Positions 45,166 to 56,909 of a DNA stretch of 64,000 nucleotides are shown here, piece by piece. The translations under genes and the position numbers were made by a program. Source of the DNA: Zeugodacus cucurbitae (taxonomy: Eukaryota > Arthropoda > Insecta > Diptera > Tephritidae); assembly GCF_028554725.1 (NCBI RefSeq), contig NC_071670.1:32296001-32360000 (forward strand). Reading direction: 5' to 3'. A model generated the notes under the pieces. The model was not told the origin of the DNA. It saw only the letters and a program-made list of their open reading frames with translations, and did not search any database. The number at the start of each line of letters is the position of its first letter. Position 1 is the first letter of the stretch.

Positions 45166-45657
45166 ACCCTGTTTCTGAATTATGTCGTTATTTGTAAAAA
45201 ATATAAATCAATTTCGCTGACATAAGTTAAATGTGTCTTTAATGCTGAAATAAGCAACATGAAAATTTTAATTCCCTTTTCACAAATATAATTCAAACAC
45301 AAAATATGTCGTTCTTTCTGAAAAGAAACCCAAACTTTCTTTCTTTCTGAAAAAAAACCATGCCTAATTCTAACAAAACTCAAATTCGTCGTTGCTGTGG
45401 TTAAAAAATATTGCAACATAATAAGTTTAATAACGGCACATTCTTTCTTTCTTATTTCATGGATTATTTTTCTACGCATCGGAATGAAATTTTTGTACAA
45501 TATGAACGATAACATTGCGCATTTCTACATACCTAACTAAAAAATCGTATCGGATAATATCAATATATCCAATAATTCTGTCGATGCAAGTGATGACTTT
45601 AGTAAAAACTTAGATATCAAGTATTTAGTCTACACGTTTCTTAGCACCCGGAATGAG
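45166..45657. other. Intergenic, no gene seen
   Basis: A 111-codon minus-strand ORF (45180-45515) has no signal peptide or recognised domain and low-complexity pyrimidine repeats (TTTCTTTCTTTC). Not called. Confidence 0.3.
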
Positions 45658-45665
45658 GTTTGTAT

Positions 45666-46302
45666 TAGTGATGAGCGATATTTCACTACCGGTGATTTTT
45701 TCACTGTGATTGAAAAATCACATATAGCAACTGTGATAAATTTTTTTAAATATCAGTGATTTACAATCGCAATTGCAGTTCAGTAATTTAAGTTCGATCA
45801 CGGTAGCTATAGAGAAGTTCAATGTTTTTGTTCGATCACAGTACATATACGACTTCAGTAATTCTAATTCGATCATTGTAGCAATAGCAGTTCAGTGATT
45901 TTAATTCGATCACTGTAGCAATACGTAGCAGTTCGAAAAGTAACAATCAATGTTCAGTAGCAATATCAGAGTTCGAAAGTAGCAATCACTGTTCAGTAAT
46001 CACAGAAGAAAATTTAGTTGTGATTTTGATAATTTTGGGTGCGGTGATTACAAAAGCAGTTAAATGTACCTAAAACTTATTAATTAATTAATTGTGATTA
46101 CGAAAGCAGTTAAATTTTGGATATTGTTAAAATTAATAAAAATGTAAATGTAAAAAATTAAAAAAAAGAATGTGGAGTATAAATTCTCATAAATTCGTTT
46201 TTTTTTGTTGTGATCGCAATACCAATATAAAATCACAGTGATTTAAAAATAGCAATCACTAAAATCACAGTGATTCAAAAATAGCAATATCGCTCATCAC
46301 TA
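45666..46302. mobile_element. hAT-type MITE with 8-bp target duplication
   Basis: 637 bases flanked by GTTTGTAT (45658-45665 and 46303-46310). Inverted ends TAGTGATGAGCGATATT are exact over 17 bases. An 8-base duplication and ends of this form are typical of hAT elements. The interior is imperfect tandem repeats built on GCAGTTCAGTGATTTTAATT and TCGATCACTGTAGCAAT. The related empty site is at about 26376. Confidence 0.9.
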
Positions 46303-46594
46303 GTTTGTATAATAGATGATTACATTTTTCTCTATGAGGAAAATTGATAATGACGTAAATCTATTATGCAGGGAGTCCCAGAACTGAAATTGTATTCAGA
46401 ACTACCGAATAATTAATAATATAACGAATATCACATGTTTTAAAAATAGGGCCTATGTGGTCTTGGATGTATGCATATTTGCATATTACTATTTCAGTTC
46501 TCATAAATCTACAAAAGTTGACAACAGGGATAAAAACGATGCCAGATTTGTCCCGCTGTTTTAACATTGCTCTCTCCTAAGGCGTTATTTGTCC

Positions 46595-46935
46595 GTACTT
46601 TTTCCGGGGTGATCAAGACCGACACATACTTTTGAATGGGAATCACTACCACTCAATGATAACCAAATATTTTTGGCCGAATTGGATGATATGGACTTGG
46701 ACAATATCGTTAGACTATTTCCTGTGGGGCTAAGTCATATCTATGGTCTATACCAGCAATCCACCGACGATTTATGAAATTTGTACGAATATCGAACGTT
46801 AAATTGCAGCAGTATCGGCCGATTTATGATTGAAAACCGTCGAAAATTGTGTTCAGGGTCTGTACTTCTGTAAGCGTGCCCGTGGTGGCCATGCAAAAGA
46901 ATCTAGTTTCATACATATTTCATTCATTACTATCC
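46595..46935 (+). pseudogene. mariner-type transposase relic
   Basis: Across shifting frames: WESLPLNDNQ/HYHSMITKYFWP, then ELDDMDLDNI, a jump to FLWGYVKSYLW, and finally CKRARGGH-like and FIYFIHY pieces. These are successive blocks from the second half of mariner transposases, with the central catalytic block deleted. Confidence 0.65.
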
Positions 46936-47357
46936 CAAATCGTTTTTGGATTTATTTAAAAAAAACTTGTGTAGCTCTCTTATTGAAAATCCCTTTATAA
47001 GGGACCAAAAATAATATTTATTTTTCTGATTTTTAATACAAATTAACGTCGATTCATCTCTGGTTATCTTTGTCAACACTATTTTCCGCAGTCGAACATC
47101 AGCAGGTTCTTTAAATTCCAATCTTGGAAACATATGATTTTGATGAAATAAATATGTAAATTAAATAACCTAAACAAAAAGAATACAATGGAAAATAATT
47201 ATACACATTTTCTGGCTTAGTGGTAAACCTTTTGTTCAACATATACAAATAATTATATCTTCTACACGGAAGCTTAAGTCCTCACTTAGCGAGGTAGTTT
47301 TTAAATGAAAATTAGTAAAATATATGAAAACAACATTTAATTTTAAATTAAAAAGAA
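46936..47357. other. Intergenic, no gene seen
   Basis: AT-rich, with no repeats or ORFs of note. Confidence 0.35.
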
Positions 47358-48519
47358 ACAAGTAAGGAAGGGCTAAGTTCGGGTGTAACCGAACATTTTA
47401 TACTCTCGCAATTTATTTATTTAACTTTATTTATATTACATAATACACAATTTGACCCACATATTCGTCATATATATTGTATAAAGTCCATTGAAAGTTG
47501 GAAGCCATAATATTAGGTTAGAAGCACAGAGGTCCTGTTGCTCGATATATGGGGCCTTAAAAACCTATTGTCCGATTTCGGCGATTTTTAGAATGGGACT
47601 GCCACACTATAAACGTAGTATTTGTGCAAAGTTCTGCACCGATATCTTCACTAGTGCTTACTTTATATATTGTAAAGTTAACGATTCAGATTGTCTTCAA
47701 AGTTCTGGTATATAGGAAGTAGGCGTGGTTGTGAAGCGATTTGGCCTATTTTCACAACATGTCATTGGGATGTAAGGAAACTATTACAAACCAAGTTTCA
47801 TTGAAATCGGTGGAGTAGTTCCTGAGATATGGTTTTTGACCCATAAGTGGGCGACGCCACGCCCATTTTTTATTTTGTAAAAAAATCTGAGTGCAGCTTC
47901 CATCTGCCATTTCTTATGTGAAATTTAGTGTTTCTGACGTTTTTCGTTAGTGAGTTAACCCACTTTTAGTAATTTTCAACCTAACCTTTGTATGGGAGGT
48001 GGGCGTGGTTATTATCCGATTTCTTTCATTTGTGGACTGTATTAAGAAGTGGCTAAAAAAACGACTGCAGAAAGTTTGGTTTATATAGCTCTATTTGTTT
48101 CCGAGATATGTACAAAAAACATATTTGGGGGCGGGGCCACGCCCACCTCCCCAAAAAAATTACATCCACATATGCCCCTTCATAGTGCGATCCTTCATAC
48201 TAAATTTTATTTCCATAGCTTTATTTATGGCTTAGTCGCGGCAGTGGTCCGATTTGGCTCATTTTCGAAAGCAACCTTCCTATGGTGCCATGAAATAAGT
48301 GTGCTAAGTTTCATCAAGATATCTTAAATTTTACTCAAGTTACAGCTTGCATAGACGGACGGATGGACAGACAGACATTCGAATTTGAACTCCACTCTTC
48401 ACCTTGATCACTTTGGTATATATAACCCTATATCTAACTCGTTTAGTTTTGGGTCTTACAAACAACCGTTATGTGAACAAAACTATAATACTCTCCAGCA
48501 ACTTTGTTGCGAGAGTATA
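47358..48519 (+). mobile_element. Dispersed ACAAGTAAGG repeat, full length
   Basis: 1162 bases, closest to the 26917 copy. It has 5' hairpin TTCGGGTGTAACCGAA, central GACGGACGGATGGACAGACA and 3' hairpin ACTCTCCAGCAAC/GTTGCGAGAGTATA. Confidence 0.85.
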
Positions 48520-49560
48520 AAAAAGATCAATGCATGTTACCTGAAAGGAAGTAATTTGCTTAAAAAGTAAATCCCGCTTCATGAAATATTGTAAGAACAA
48601 CGTAATAGCAGTTTCTAAAGCTATTTAAAATTTGATAAAACGTTTGGAATTATATTTTATGGTTTCTTTCTGAAGTTTATATTTTCAATTCCATCTTATC
48701 ATCAATCTCATCGAAATCCTTTATTGTTCAACGCATTCATTCAAATCGTTGACTGAGAATTATAGCTGGAAATTAATCAAGAAAGTATTTATTTATAAGA
48801 TTTATCCATATATTTTAACGTGATTACCATTTGGAAACCCTCAATTCAGCAATTTGATTCCAGTCCTATTTGCAAAGTATCCTCATCGTGGCTTAAGAAT
48901 GCGATTGATACTATCCATCAAAATTACCATTTTCGTTTAGTAGATTATTCCAGAATTAGCTTAAAGCATAAAAGACGTCAAAATTCATTTCCATCTTTCT
49001 CCTTATTTACCAAAAGTGTGGAGTGTTAAATATGGAACTATTGTATCAAGAGGGAAGACAGACCGATATGCTCGTCACCTGGAATAACGAATATCAGACT
49101 TAGTAACTAAATATGTAGACAGAAGGAATTCATTGATGTCTGAAAAAGATAACTGGGGATAGATTAGGTTTCATACACTAACAAGTTTTTTTCGGTCAAA
49201 TTAGAGATATAATACGATTATCCCATCGACCGTTTAAGTGCTAGCAGCTATTAATCGATTATACACACTACTGGTTCTGACCATCCCGGATAATCGTGGT
49301 GCAACTGTACTAAGTATATAAAAAGTTAGTTTTGACGTCGATTTGAATTTTAAAGCATATAATCAAGCCCTTAGCATTCTTATACATCACTTATAACCGA
49401 GAAGGTCAGTTTAAAAACAACGGAAATTTGTATATTCGTTATATGGTATTCCATAGAGGTTTCCGCGGTCTGTTCGCTGTTAAACATACAAAAATATATC
49501 ATTTTATATGCCAAATAAAAACAGTGAATCATAAGACTGAGTAATTTCATAGATATATGC
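48520..49560. other. Intergenic, no gene seen
   Basis: AT-rich. A TATATAAAAAG word at 49316 followed by TTAGTTTTGACG is promoter-like, but no signal-peptide ORF follows. Confidence 0.4.
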
Positions 49561-50051
49561 ATATATTCCAAAAAATATAAATTTTTACCAGCTCTCCGAA
49601 ATACTGTGATATATATTCACTTCCTCTTTTCTTTCGATATATGTAACGATGTTTCATACTCTTCTTTAGAGATTATTCATAGTCTTCTTCCTGTCGATCT
49701 AGGAAATTCAGCGTTGATTTAAACACTTTTCGCAAAATGTTTTTTTTTTGTAAAGTAAGCTTGTGAAGTAAGCTTTTTCAGTAGTTCTGTAAAGACCAAA
49801 TTCAGTACTTTTTAATTGCAAGGCAATATAGAGACATTTGCCATCATATATAAAAACACCACTTAAACCACATTTTCAAGGAGACAAGGAATATTAGATT
49901 TTAATGATTTTTAACAATATTAACTTTATTATTTATAATTATTTTACTTTTCTTACACTACGTACAATTATTTCTATAAAAACGCATAATTATTTACAAA
50001 CAAATGAACACTATTACATAATGTATTTAAGAACAGCAATATATTTAACTA

Positions 50052-50279
50052 CTAATGTTTGTACCACTTTCTATTTTCAAATCGATCTGTATTTGCGAAT
50101 CTAATTCTTTCTTTTAATACTTTAATGACTCCTGCATTGGGTCTTATATACATGTCCGACTTAATAGAATCTCTCAAAGTATCTTCTATTAAGGGTAGAC
50201 CGAAAACGTTGAAACACTGCAGGAGCATTAAGAATGCCATCATCATAAATTGTATTTCCGAACACTTCAAGTATTTCAT
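50052..50279 (-). CDS. D12, divergent family secreted peptide
   Basis: This intronless gene encodes 75 residues. Residues 1-27 are a signal peptide (MKYLKCSEIQFMMMAFLMLL...VFG). The mature part LPLIEDTLRDSIKSDMYIRP replaces the core with DSIKSD, but VIKVLKERIRFANTD is the clear C-terminal family module, followed by a basic tail RFENRKWYKH. No cysteine in the mature part. TATATAAA lies at 50403-50410, about 125 bases upstream. The complementary ORF at 50059-50334 is its shadow. D14 has an identical protein. It is the most distant member; without the C-terminal module and the neighbours I would not have assigned it. Function unknown. Confidence 0.75.
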   Translation of the reverse strand: MKYLKCSEIQFMMMAFLMLLQCFNVFGLPLIEDTLRDSIKSDMYIRPNAGVIKVLKERIRFANTDRFENRKWYKH

Positions 50280-50402
50280 TTTAAATTATTTTATTTTATT
50301 TTTTTGCTTTGAAACCACAGTATATTGGCGATAAAAATATGGCGGAGTAATGAACTCAGTTGCTTTGCGATCTTAACTAACTGTTCACTGTCGCAAACCT
50401 CG

Positions 50403-50410
50403 TTTATATA
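50403..50410 (-). promoter_or_regulatory. TATA box of D12
   Basis: GGGTATATAAACG on the minus strand, about 125 bases before the ATG; same before D14 (55810-55817). Confidence 0.55.
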
Positions 50411-51502
50411 CCCATGAACTTGATTTCACCCAGCAAGAAACAGTTGTTCTCTGAACTGGAAGGAGAGAAGGCAGTTTTAATAAAAGTATTTTATTTTGAA
50501 ATATTTTTTTTCCTAAATTTGGAAAACAATTTAAAAATTCTTGTTCATCCATTTTGTTTCATTGATAGATGATCTTATTAAAATGACAACTTAGCATTTA
50601 ATTTTTGTAAGTTATTCTGCTGAACTTTTTCAGCTTAAGCAATGGGTCTGATTATACTTTAGGCCTTGATTAGTTGACCTTTGTATGGCATATCTAAGTC
50701 GGGTTCAGAAAATATAGCACTTTGAGGGTAATTGTGAAACTATTCTTTAAAAAAATAAATATATTCATCCAACATAAAATATCGTTCCTTTGAGAACTTT
50801 TGTTAGTCCCCCTACAAAGATTGAGTTCTGAATAAGCACAAACCGCAACAAAATATGAAGCCATGAATAAGAAATACTGGTAATATTAATAATAATACTT
50901 AGAATATTAATATGCGTCAGTAAAGAAATTAAAATGAGAGAGTGAGTAAAGTGTGCTTTTGCGGATTTGAATCGAATTTCTCACATCCAATTATGTCCAT
51001 ACAAGGCATAAAAAAGTTATAACTTACATTACGATGTGAATTGGAAGGATACAATTTTAATATGCATAATAATAGGTCTTTAACCAAATGTAGACGAATA
51101 TATGGAACAGATAAACTTAGTTTCAGTTACTATGAATTTATTACCAGTACCTATACCATCTGATCCGTTATTATTATTAATAAATGCTTACAGATAAATA
51201 TAAAATTTCATTTTCTTTTAAAATTGCATTTAATTTTTCTTATTTTATTAAATTTATTTATCACAAATAAGAGACGGAATACATGAAGAATATTAAAACA
51301 GTTACATAGAGTCGACGGGTATTTTTACCCTTTTTATTTATCACACACAAAAAGTGTCTAACATAATAACTTGATAAATAAGTTTAATCTTAAAATAGTT
51401 TAATACATAAAATCACAGTTCACAAATTGTATAGATTATCACAATACGCTGGTCAGCAGTTTAACAATGAAAATAAAATTAGTATCCTTATAAGTATATC
51501 CT
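50411..51502. other. Spacer between D13 and D12
   Basis: No gene is seen. Virtually identical to 55818-56909, with the few differences confined to the last 280 bases next to D13/D15. Confidence 0.5.
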
Positions 51503-51727
51503 TCAGTTTTTTGGTTTTCGATTAGCTGCTAGTAGTTTGGCTTTAAATGACTGAACGGGTTTTAAGTTTTGCCGCGTATAATTTGCAGCTACAATTGAAC
51601 CCTCCTTTGGATCAGATATCAATCTTCGTAGTACGTGCTGTTGTATATTTACAGACTGCACAATTGCTAAACAAGCCAGCGCCATTAACAAAAGCAATTG
51701 TAAATTCGATTTTTGTAAAAGTTTCAT
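51503..51727 (-). CDS. D13, small secreted peptide (MKLLQKSNLQLL subtype)
   Basis: This intronless gene encodes 74 residues from the ATG at 51727; the frame upstream is open only through GTG. Residues 1-25 are a signal peptide beginning MKLLQKSNLQLLLLMALACL and ending near IVQS. The mature part has VLRRLISDPKEGS (core DPKEGS), a variable middle, then NLKPVQSFKAKLLAANRKPK. No mature cysteine. TATAAAAGAG (51852-51861) and initiator TCAGTT (51826-51831) sit 32 bases apart. Compared with D15, the signal peptide DNA is identical, whereas the mature part has 15 amino-acid changes caused by 18 base changes and no synonymous codon difference. Function unknown; the pattern suggests a molecular interaction under selection. 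Confidence 0.85.
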   Translation of the reverse strand: MKLLQKSNLQLLLLMALACLAIVQSVNIQQHVLRRLISDPKEGSIVAANYTRQNLKPVQSFKAKLLAANRKPKN

Positions 51728-51825
51728 TTTGAAGCACCCCGTGAACACAATATAGACTCGTAAAAGGAATGAATAATAAAATTGTGAAATGTTCAGACAA
51801 CTTCTCGTTTTCGTATTTAAGTTCT

Positions 51826-51861
51826 AACTGAATAAACAAGTTTATAGTTAGCTCTTTTATA
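51826..51861 (-). promoter_or_regulatory. D13 core promoter, TATA plus initiator
   Basis: TATAAAAGAG and TCAGTT with the TATA at -32. Conserved before D15 (57233-57268). Confidence 0.65.
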
Positions 51862-52441
51862 GAAATCACTTTCGAAATCATGATTTTATTAATGAAAACA
51901 TAATGAGGTACCACTCTCATAAATATATGAGTAATATTGCGGTAAGTAGGAAAATTGAATAATGACGTAGTAATTCCATACCGCAGCTTCCGAAATGTTC
52001 ACACATGTTTTATATATTATGTAATCCACACAAGAAAGTAATATTTTCTATTTGAATGGGTAGTCGACGGAGCCATGAACATTGTATTACACACCAAATA
52101 TGGCAATTCTATTTTATTACGTATTCCTTGAGTCAGATGGCATCGGCTTCAAGGTTATGTTATATACCAAATTTAAATGATATTCAAAGTGTAGCAGTTA
52201 AAGTTGGATCAATCTGAATGTTGTTTCCAAGCGGTTAGAAACTACGATTACCGGCATCCGATGTCATCCTGTGACACTGAGTACTGAGGCTCATTTGGAT
52301 TTAAATATTTTTTTAATTGGGTAAAAGGCGTGTTTGTAGTCCGTCTTCTTTCCGTATTATCTTTACGGTGAATTTAATGCTTCTGGAATGTGATATATAA
52401 ATACATTAAACGTATGAGAGGACGGGGATGCATCCACTTTT
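51862..52441. other. D13 upstream spacer
   Basis: No gene is seen. Aligns to 57269-57742, with patchy indels after about 52100. Confidence 0.4.
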
Positions 52442-52821
52442 TATACTCTCGCAACAAAAGTTGCTAAGAGAGTATTATAGTTTTGTTCACATAACGGTTG
52501 TTTGTAAGTCATAAAACTAAACGAATTGGATATAGGGTTATATATAGAAAAATGATCAGAGTGAAGAGTCAAAATCCGAATGTCTGTCTGGCCGTCCGTC
52601 CGGCCGTAATAATTGAGATATCTTAATGAAACTGGGAACACAAGTTCCTTGGGACCGTGAGAGGGCTGCATTTTAAAATCGGACCACTGCCACGCCCACA
52701 AAATGGCGAAAATCGAAAACGAATTGGGTGAAATTGTATGCTATCTTAATAAAAATATATCAATAAATTGCGGGAGTATAAAATGTTCGGTTGCACCCGA
52801 ACTTAGCCTTTCCTTACTTGT
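52442..52821 (-). mobile_element. Dispersed ACAAGTAAGG repeat, internally deleted
   Basis: 380 bases with both ends: TATACTCTCGCAACAAAAGTT at the left, and CTTAGCCTTTCCTTACTTGT at the right. The duplicate at 57741 is uninterrupted (CCACTTTTTCAAATAAA), which fixes the insertion between two T residues with no target duplication. Only the outer regions remain, so it is a short internal-deletion derivative. Confidence 0.9.
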
Positions 52822-53302
52822 TCAAATAAATTTTATAGCAGACCCCCTTCCTACCGTTCTGTTATTGGATTTGGGTTAATATTTGGTTGTGATTTATGGA
52901 CAAATATCCAAGTTCGTTCTTTGCTGGTAATAACCACTATCTATAAAGTGCTAAGGAATATGTGTAACAAGCTTTACTACTCCTACTCATTTCGATATAT
53001 AGAAATTTATATAATATATTTTAATTAGTTATGGATGTTATGACAATATATTGCTAGAATATGGTAATTGCCTGATCGTCAGATAAAAGATTAAAAAAGT
53101 CTACAGAATCAAAATTTAATTCAACTGAAGTAGCACATAAATTTTAATTACGTAAAGGGGAAACGGAGTAAAATATTGTTCTATTTCACTCATTTTGTTC
53201 AGCAAATTTTATTATGATATCTACCGATATACAGGTTAAAATCCAGAAACAATGATTACTATGTAATTATTTCATAGAAAGGTAGAGATCGATACATATA
53301 CA
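52822..53302. other. Right part of D12-D13 unit, no gene
   Basis: AT-rich and matched at 57744-58240. The match ends where Tc1 begins. Confidence 0.45.
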
Positions 53303-54153
53303 GTGTCGGACAAAACTCATTGGACTAAATCGAGTCTCAGACATATTCTATCATAACTTTTTACATGGATGCATTAGAAGAATATTTTTTTTTGCAAAAG
53401 AAAGATCGCATATTCTATATTAAGAAACAATTCAATTTTATTTTTCAACTTTTAATGACAATTTATAACTTATAACAGAAGGGAAAAAAGTAAAAAATTC
53501 TCGCGACATAACTCATTGAACTTTAGCTGAATATGAAAATAAATTCGTTTTATAATAATATTTTATTTGGTAGCCATTATTTTTAATGATTGCAGCACAT
53601 ATTTTAGGCATAGATGAAATTAAATTAATAATAGATGTATCATTTATTCCATTCCAGGCTTGTTTCAGGGCATCAAATAGCTTGTTTTTATTACCGTGGA
53701 CCTGTTCCCTATTAATCTGCCTGTTGACAATTTCCCATAAGTTTTCAATCGGGTTTATATCAGGAGACTCGGCGGGCCATGTCATAACACAAACTTTTTC
53801 TTCCAAAAGCCAATCCTTCACAATTTTTGACGTGTGTTTGGGGTCATTAACATGTTGGAACTGCCAATCAGGCGGCATTTTTTGGATAGCGTGGGGTAAC
53901 ATTTGGGTTTGCAGTATATTTTGATATTGGAACCTATCCATGTTCCCTTCTATTTTGAAAATAGGTCCTACTCCCTGCCAGAGAAGCATCCCCACATCAT
54001 TATGTTACCCCCACCATGCCTTACGGTACCCTGCAAGTATCGACGGTCTAAACGCTTTCCTGTTGGTCTTCGTACACGTGTCATTCCATCAAAGTTCTCC
54101 AAATTAGATTTGGAATCATCTGAAAACAATACTGACTTCCATTGCTCCAAATC
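53303..54153 (-). pseudogene. Truncated Tc1-type element
   Basis: Only one terminus is present: CAGTGTCGGACAAAACTCAT after TA (53301-53302). Minus-strand frames give VLFSDDSKS (first Asp), VRHGGGNIMMWG, then after a frame shift FQHVNDPKHTS, SPDINPIENLWE (second Asp and Glu) and AIIKNNGYQIKYY. QHVND replaces QHDND, so the second catalytic Asp is lost. The N-terminal third and left end are gone; a dispersed repeat abuts at 54154. It belongs to a different Tc1 lineage from the one at 23 kb. Confidence 0.9.
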
Positions 54154-54862
54154 TATCTATCTAATGGGCAAAATCGGTAAAAACAAAACATTCTGCAGTC
54201 GTTTTTTTAGCCACTTCTTAATACAGTCCAAAAATGAAAGAAATCGGATAATAACCACGCCCACCTCCCATATAAAGGTTAGGTTGAAAATTAGTAAAAG
54301 TGGGTTAACTCACTAACGAAAAACGTCAGAAACACTAAATTTCACATAAGAAATGGCAGATGAAAGCTGCACTCAGATGTTTTTACAAAATGGAAAATGG
54401 GCGTGGCGTCGCCCACTTATGGGTCAAAAACCATATCTCAGGAACTACTCGACCGATTTCAATGAAACTTGGTTTATAATAGTCCCAATGACATGTTGTG
54501 AAAATTGGCCAAATCGCTTCACAACCACGCCTACTTCCTACATACCAGAACTTTGAAGATTATCTGAATCGTTTACTTTACAATATAAAAAGTAAGCACT
54601 AGTGAAGATATCGGTGCAAAACTTTGCACATATAATGTATTTATAGTGTGGCAGGCCATTTCTAAAAATCGCCGAAATCGGACCATATGTTTTCAAGGCC
54701 TCATATATCGAACATGAGGACCTCAACAACCTTTATACAATATATATGACGAATATGTGGGTCAAATTGTGTATTATAGAATATAAATAAAGTTAAATAA
54801 ATAAATTGCGAGAGTATAAAATGTTCGGTTACACCCGAACTTAGCCCTTCTTTACTTGTTTT
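54154..54862 (-). mobile_element. Dispersed ACAAGTAAGG repeat, 3' truncated
   Basis: Reverse copy with the intact 5' end (TTCGGTTACACCCGAA hairpin, ending CTTTACTTGT). The 3' half is missing at the junction with Tc1. With the Tc1 piece it forms the boundary between the two D12-type units. Confidence 0.8.
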
Positions 54863-55458
54863 ATACATACATCTACAAATATTCCAAGAAATATAAATTC
54901 CCCGAAATACTGTTCTAGTATATTTACTCCCTGATGATTCATACTCTTCGCGGTATATTTAGAGATGATGATGGTTTTAATTTACATTGTGAAAATTCCA
55001 AAGCCAAAATATTAAATGTTTCCTTTAGATGGAAGAAAACGCAGAGTTTCAAATAGAGAGCAGTTGGCTTAAAATCTATCAACTGGAAGTTGTTATCGGT
55101 TTCGTTTTCCTAAAAATCTACTATGTAATTTGGTCAGGATTCATGGCTTAAAAAATCCCTTTTTGTTAAGTAAGCTTGATGATTTTTCGTTATTTTTACA
55201 AAGTCAATATTTTTTTAATTCCAAGGAAATAGAGAGACATTTGCCATCATATATGTATAAAAACACCACATAAACCACATTTTCAAGGAGACAAGGAATA
55301 TTAGATTTTAATGATTTTTAACAATATTAACTTTATTATTTATAATTATTTTACTTTTCTTACACTACGTACAATTATTTCTATAAAAACGCATAATTAT
55401 TTACAAACAAATGAACACTATTACATAATGTATTTAAGAACAGCAATATATTTAACTA

Positions 55459-55686
55459 CTAATGTTTGTACCACTTTCTATTTTCAAATCGATCTGTATT
55501 TGCGAATCTAATTCTTTCTTTTAATACTTTAATGACTCCTGCATTGGGTCTTATATACATGTCCGACTTAATAGAATCTCTCAAAGTATCTTCTATTAAG
55601 GGTAGACCGAAAACGTTGAAACACTGCAGGAGCATTAAGAATGCCATCATCATAAATTGTATTTCCGAACACTTCAAGTATTTCAT
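55459..55686 (-). CDS. D14, duplicate of D12
   Basis: The 75-residue protein is identical to D12, with the same signal peptide, DSIKSD core variant, VIKVLKERIRFANT module and basic tail. TATATAAA is at 55810-55817. The surrounding 1.3 kb is almost identical to D12's, whereas D15 next door has diverged from D13. Either a recent gene-conversion tract covers D12/D14 or D13/D15 have changed unusually fast, or both. Function unknown. Confidence 0.75.
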   Translation of the reverse strand: MKYLKCSEIQFMMMAFLMLLQCFNVFGLPLIEDTLRDSIKSDMYIRPNAGVIKVLKERIRFANTDRFENRKWYKH

Positions 55687-55817
55687 TTTAAATTATTTTA
55701 TTTTATTTTTTTGCTTTGAAACCACAGTATATTGGCGATAAAAATATGGCGGAGTAATGAACTCAGTTGCTTTGCGATCTTAACTAACTGTTCACTGTCG
55801 CAAACCTCGTTTATATA

Positions 55818-56909
55818 CCCATGAACTTGATTTCACCCAGCAAGAAACAGTTGTTCTCTGAACTGGAAGGAGAGAAGGCAGTTTTAATAAAAGTATTTTA
55901 TTTTGAAATATTTTTTTTCCTAAATTTGGAAAACAATTTAAAAATTCTTGTTCATCCATTTTGTTTCATTGATAGATGATCTTATTAAAATGACAACTTA
56001 GCATTTAATTTTTGTAAGTTATTCTGCTGAACTTTTTCAGCTTAAGCAATGGGTCTGATTATACTTTAGGCCTTGATTAGTTGACCTTTGTATGGCATAT
56101 CTAAGTCGGGTTCAGAAAATATAGCACTTTGAGGGTAATTGTGAAACTATTCTTTAAAAAAATAAATATATTCATCCAACATAAAATATCGTTCCTTTGA
56201 GAACTTTTGTTAGTCCCCCTACAAAGATTGAGTTCTGAATAAGCACAAACCGCAACAAAATATGAAGCCATGAATAAGAAATACTGGTAATATTAATAAT
56301 AATACTTAGAATATTAATATGCGTCAGTAAAGAAATTAAAATGAGAGAGTGAGTAAAGTGTGCTTTTGCGGATTTGAATCGAATTTCTCACATCCAATTA
56401 TGTCCATACAAGGCATAAAAAAGTTATAACTTACATTACGATGTGAATTGGAAGGATACAATTTTAATATGCATAATAATAGGTCTTTAACCAAATGTAG
56501 ACGAATATATGGAACAGATAAACTTAGTTTCAGTTACTATGAATTTATTACCAGTACCTATACCATCTGATCCGTTATTATTATTAATAAATGCTTACAG
56601 ATAAATATAAAATTTCATTTTCTTTTTAAATTGCATTTAATTTTTCTTATTTTATTAAATTTATTTATCACAAATAAGAGAAGGAATACATGAAGAATAT
56701 TAAAACAGTTACATAGAGTCGACGGGTATTTTGACCCTTTCTATTTATCACACACAAAAAGTATCTAACATAATAACTTGATAAATAAGTTTAATCTTAA
56801 AATAGTTTAATACATAAAATCACAGTTCACAAATTGTATAGATTATCACAATACGCTGGTCAGCAGCTTCACAATGAAAATAAAATTAATATCCTTATAA
56901 GTATATCCT
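55818..56909. other. Spacer between D15 and D14
   Basis: No gene is seen; copy of 50411-51502. Confidence 0.5.

Larger units (their letters stand above)
49560..53302. repeat. Segmental duplication, unit 1 (D12-D13)
   Basis: Matches 54870-58240 in the same orientation, offset 5407 over the central part. By eye 49862-51220 is almost base-identical, the outer parts a few percent different, and the edges looser. Unit 1 alone contains the 380-base dispersed repeat at 52442. Confidence 0.9.

Noticed and set aside
50059..50334. 91-codon plus-strand ORF over D12 (and 55466 over D14)
   Set aside because: It is the antisense shadow of the signal-peptide gene, which has the promoter and family modules.
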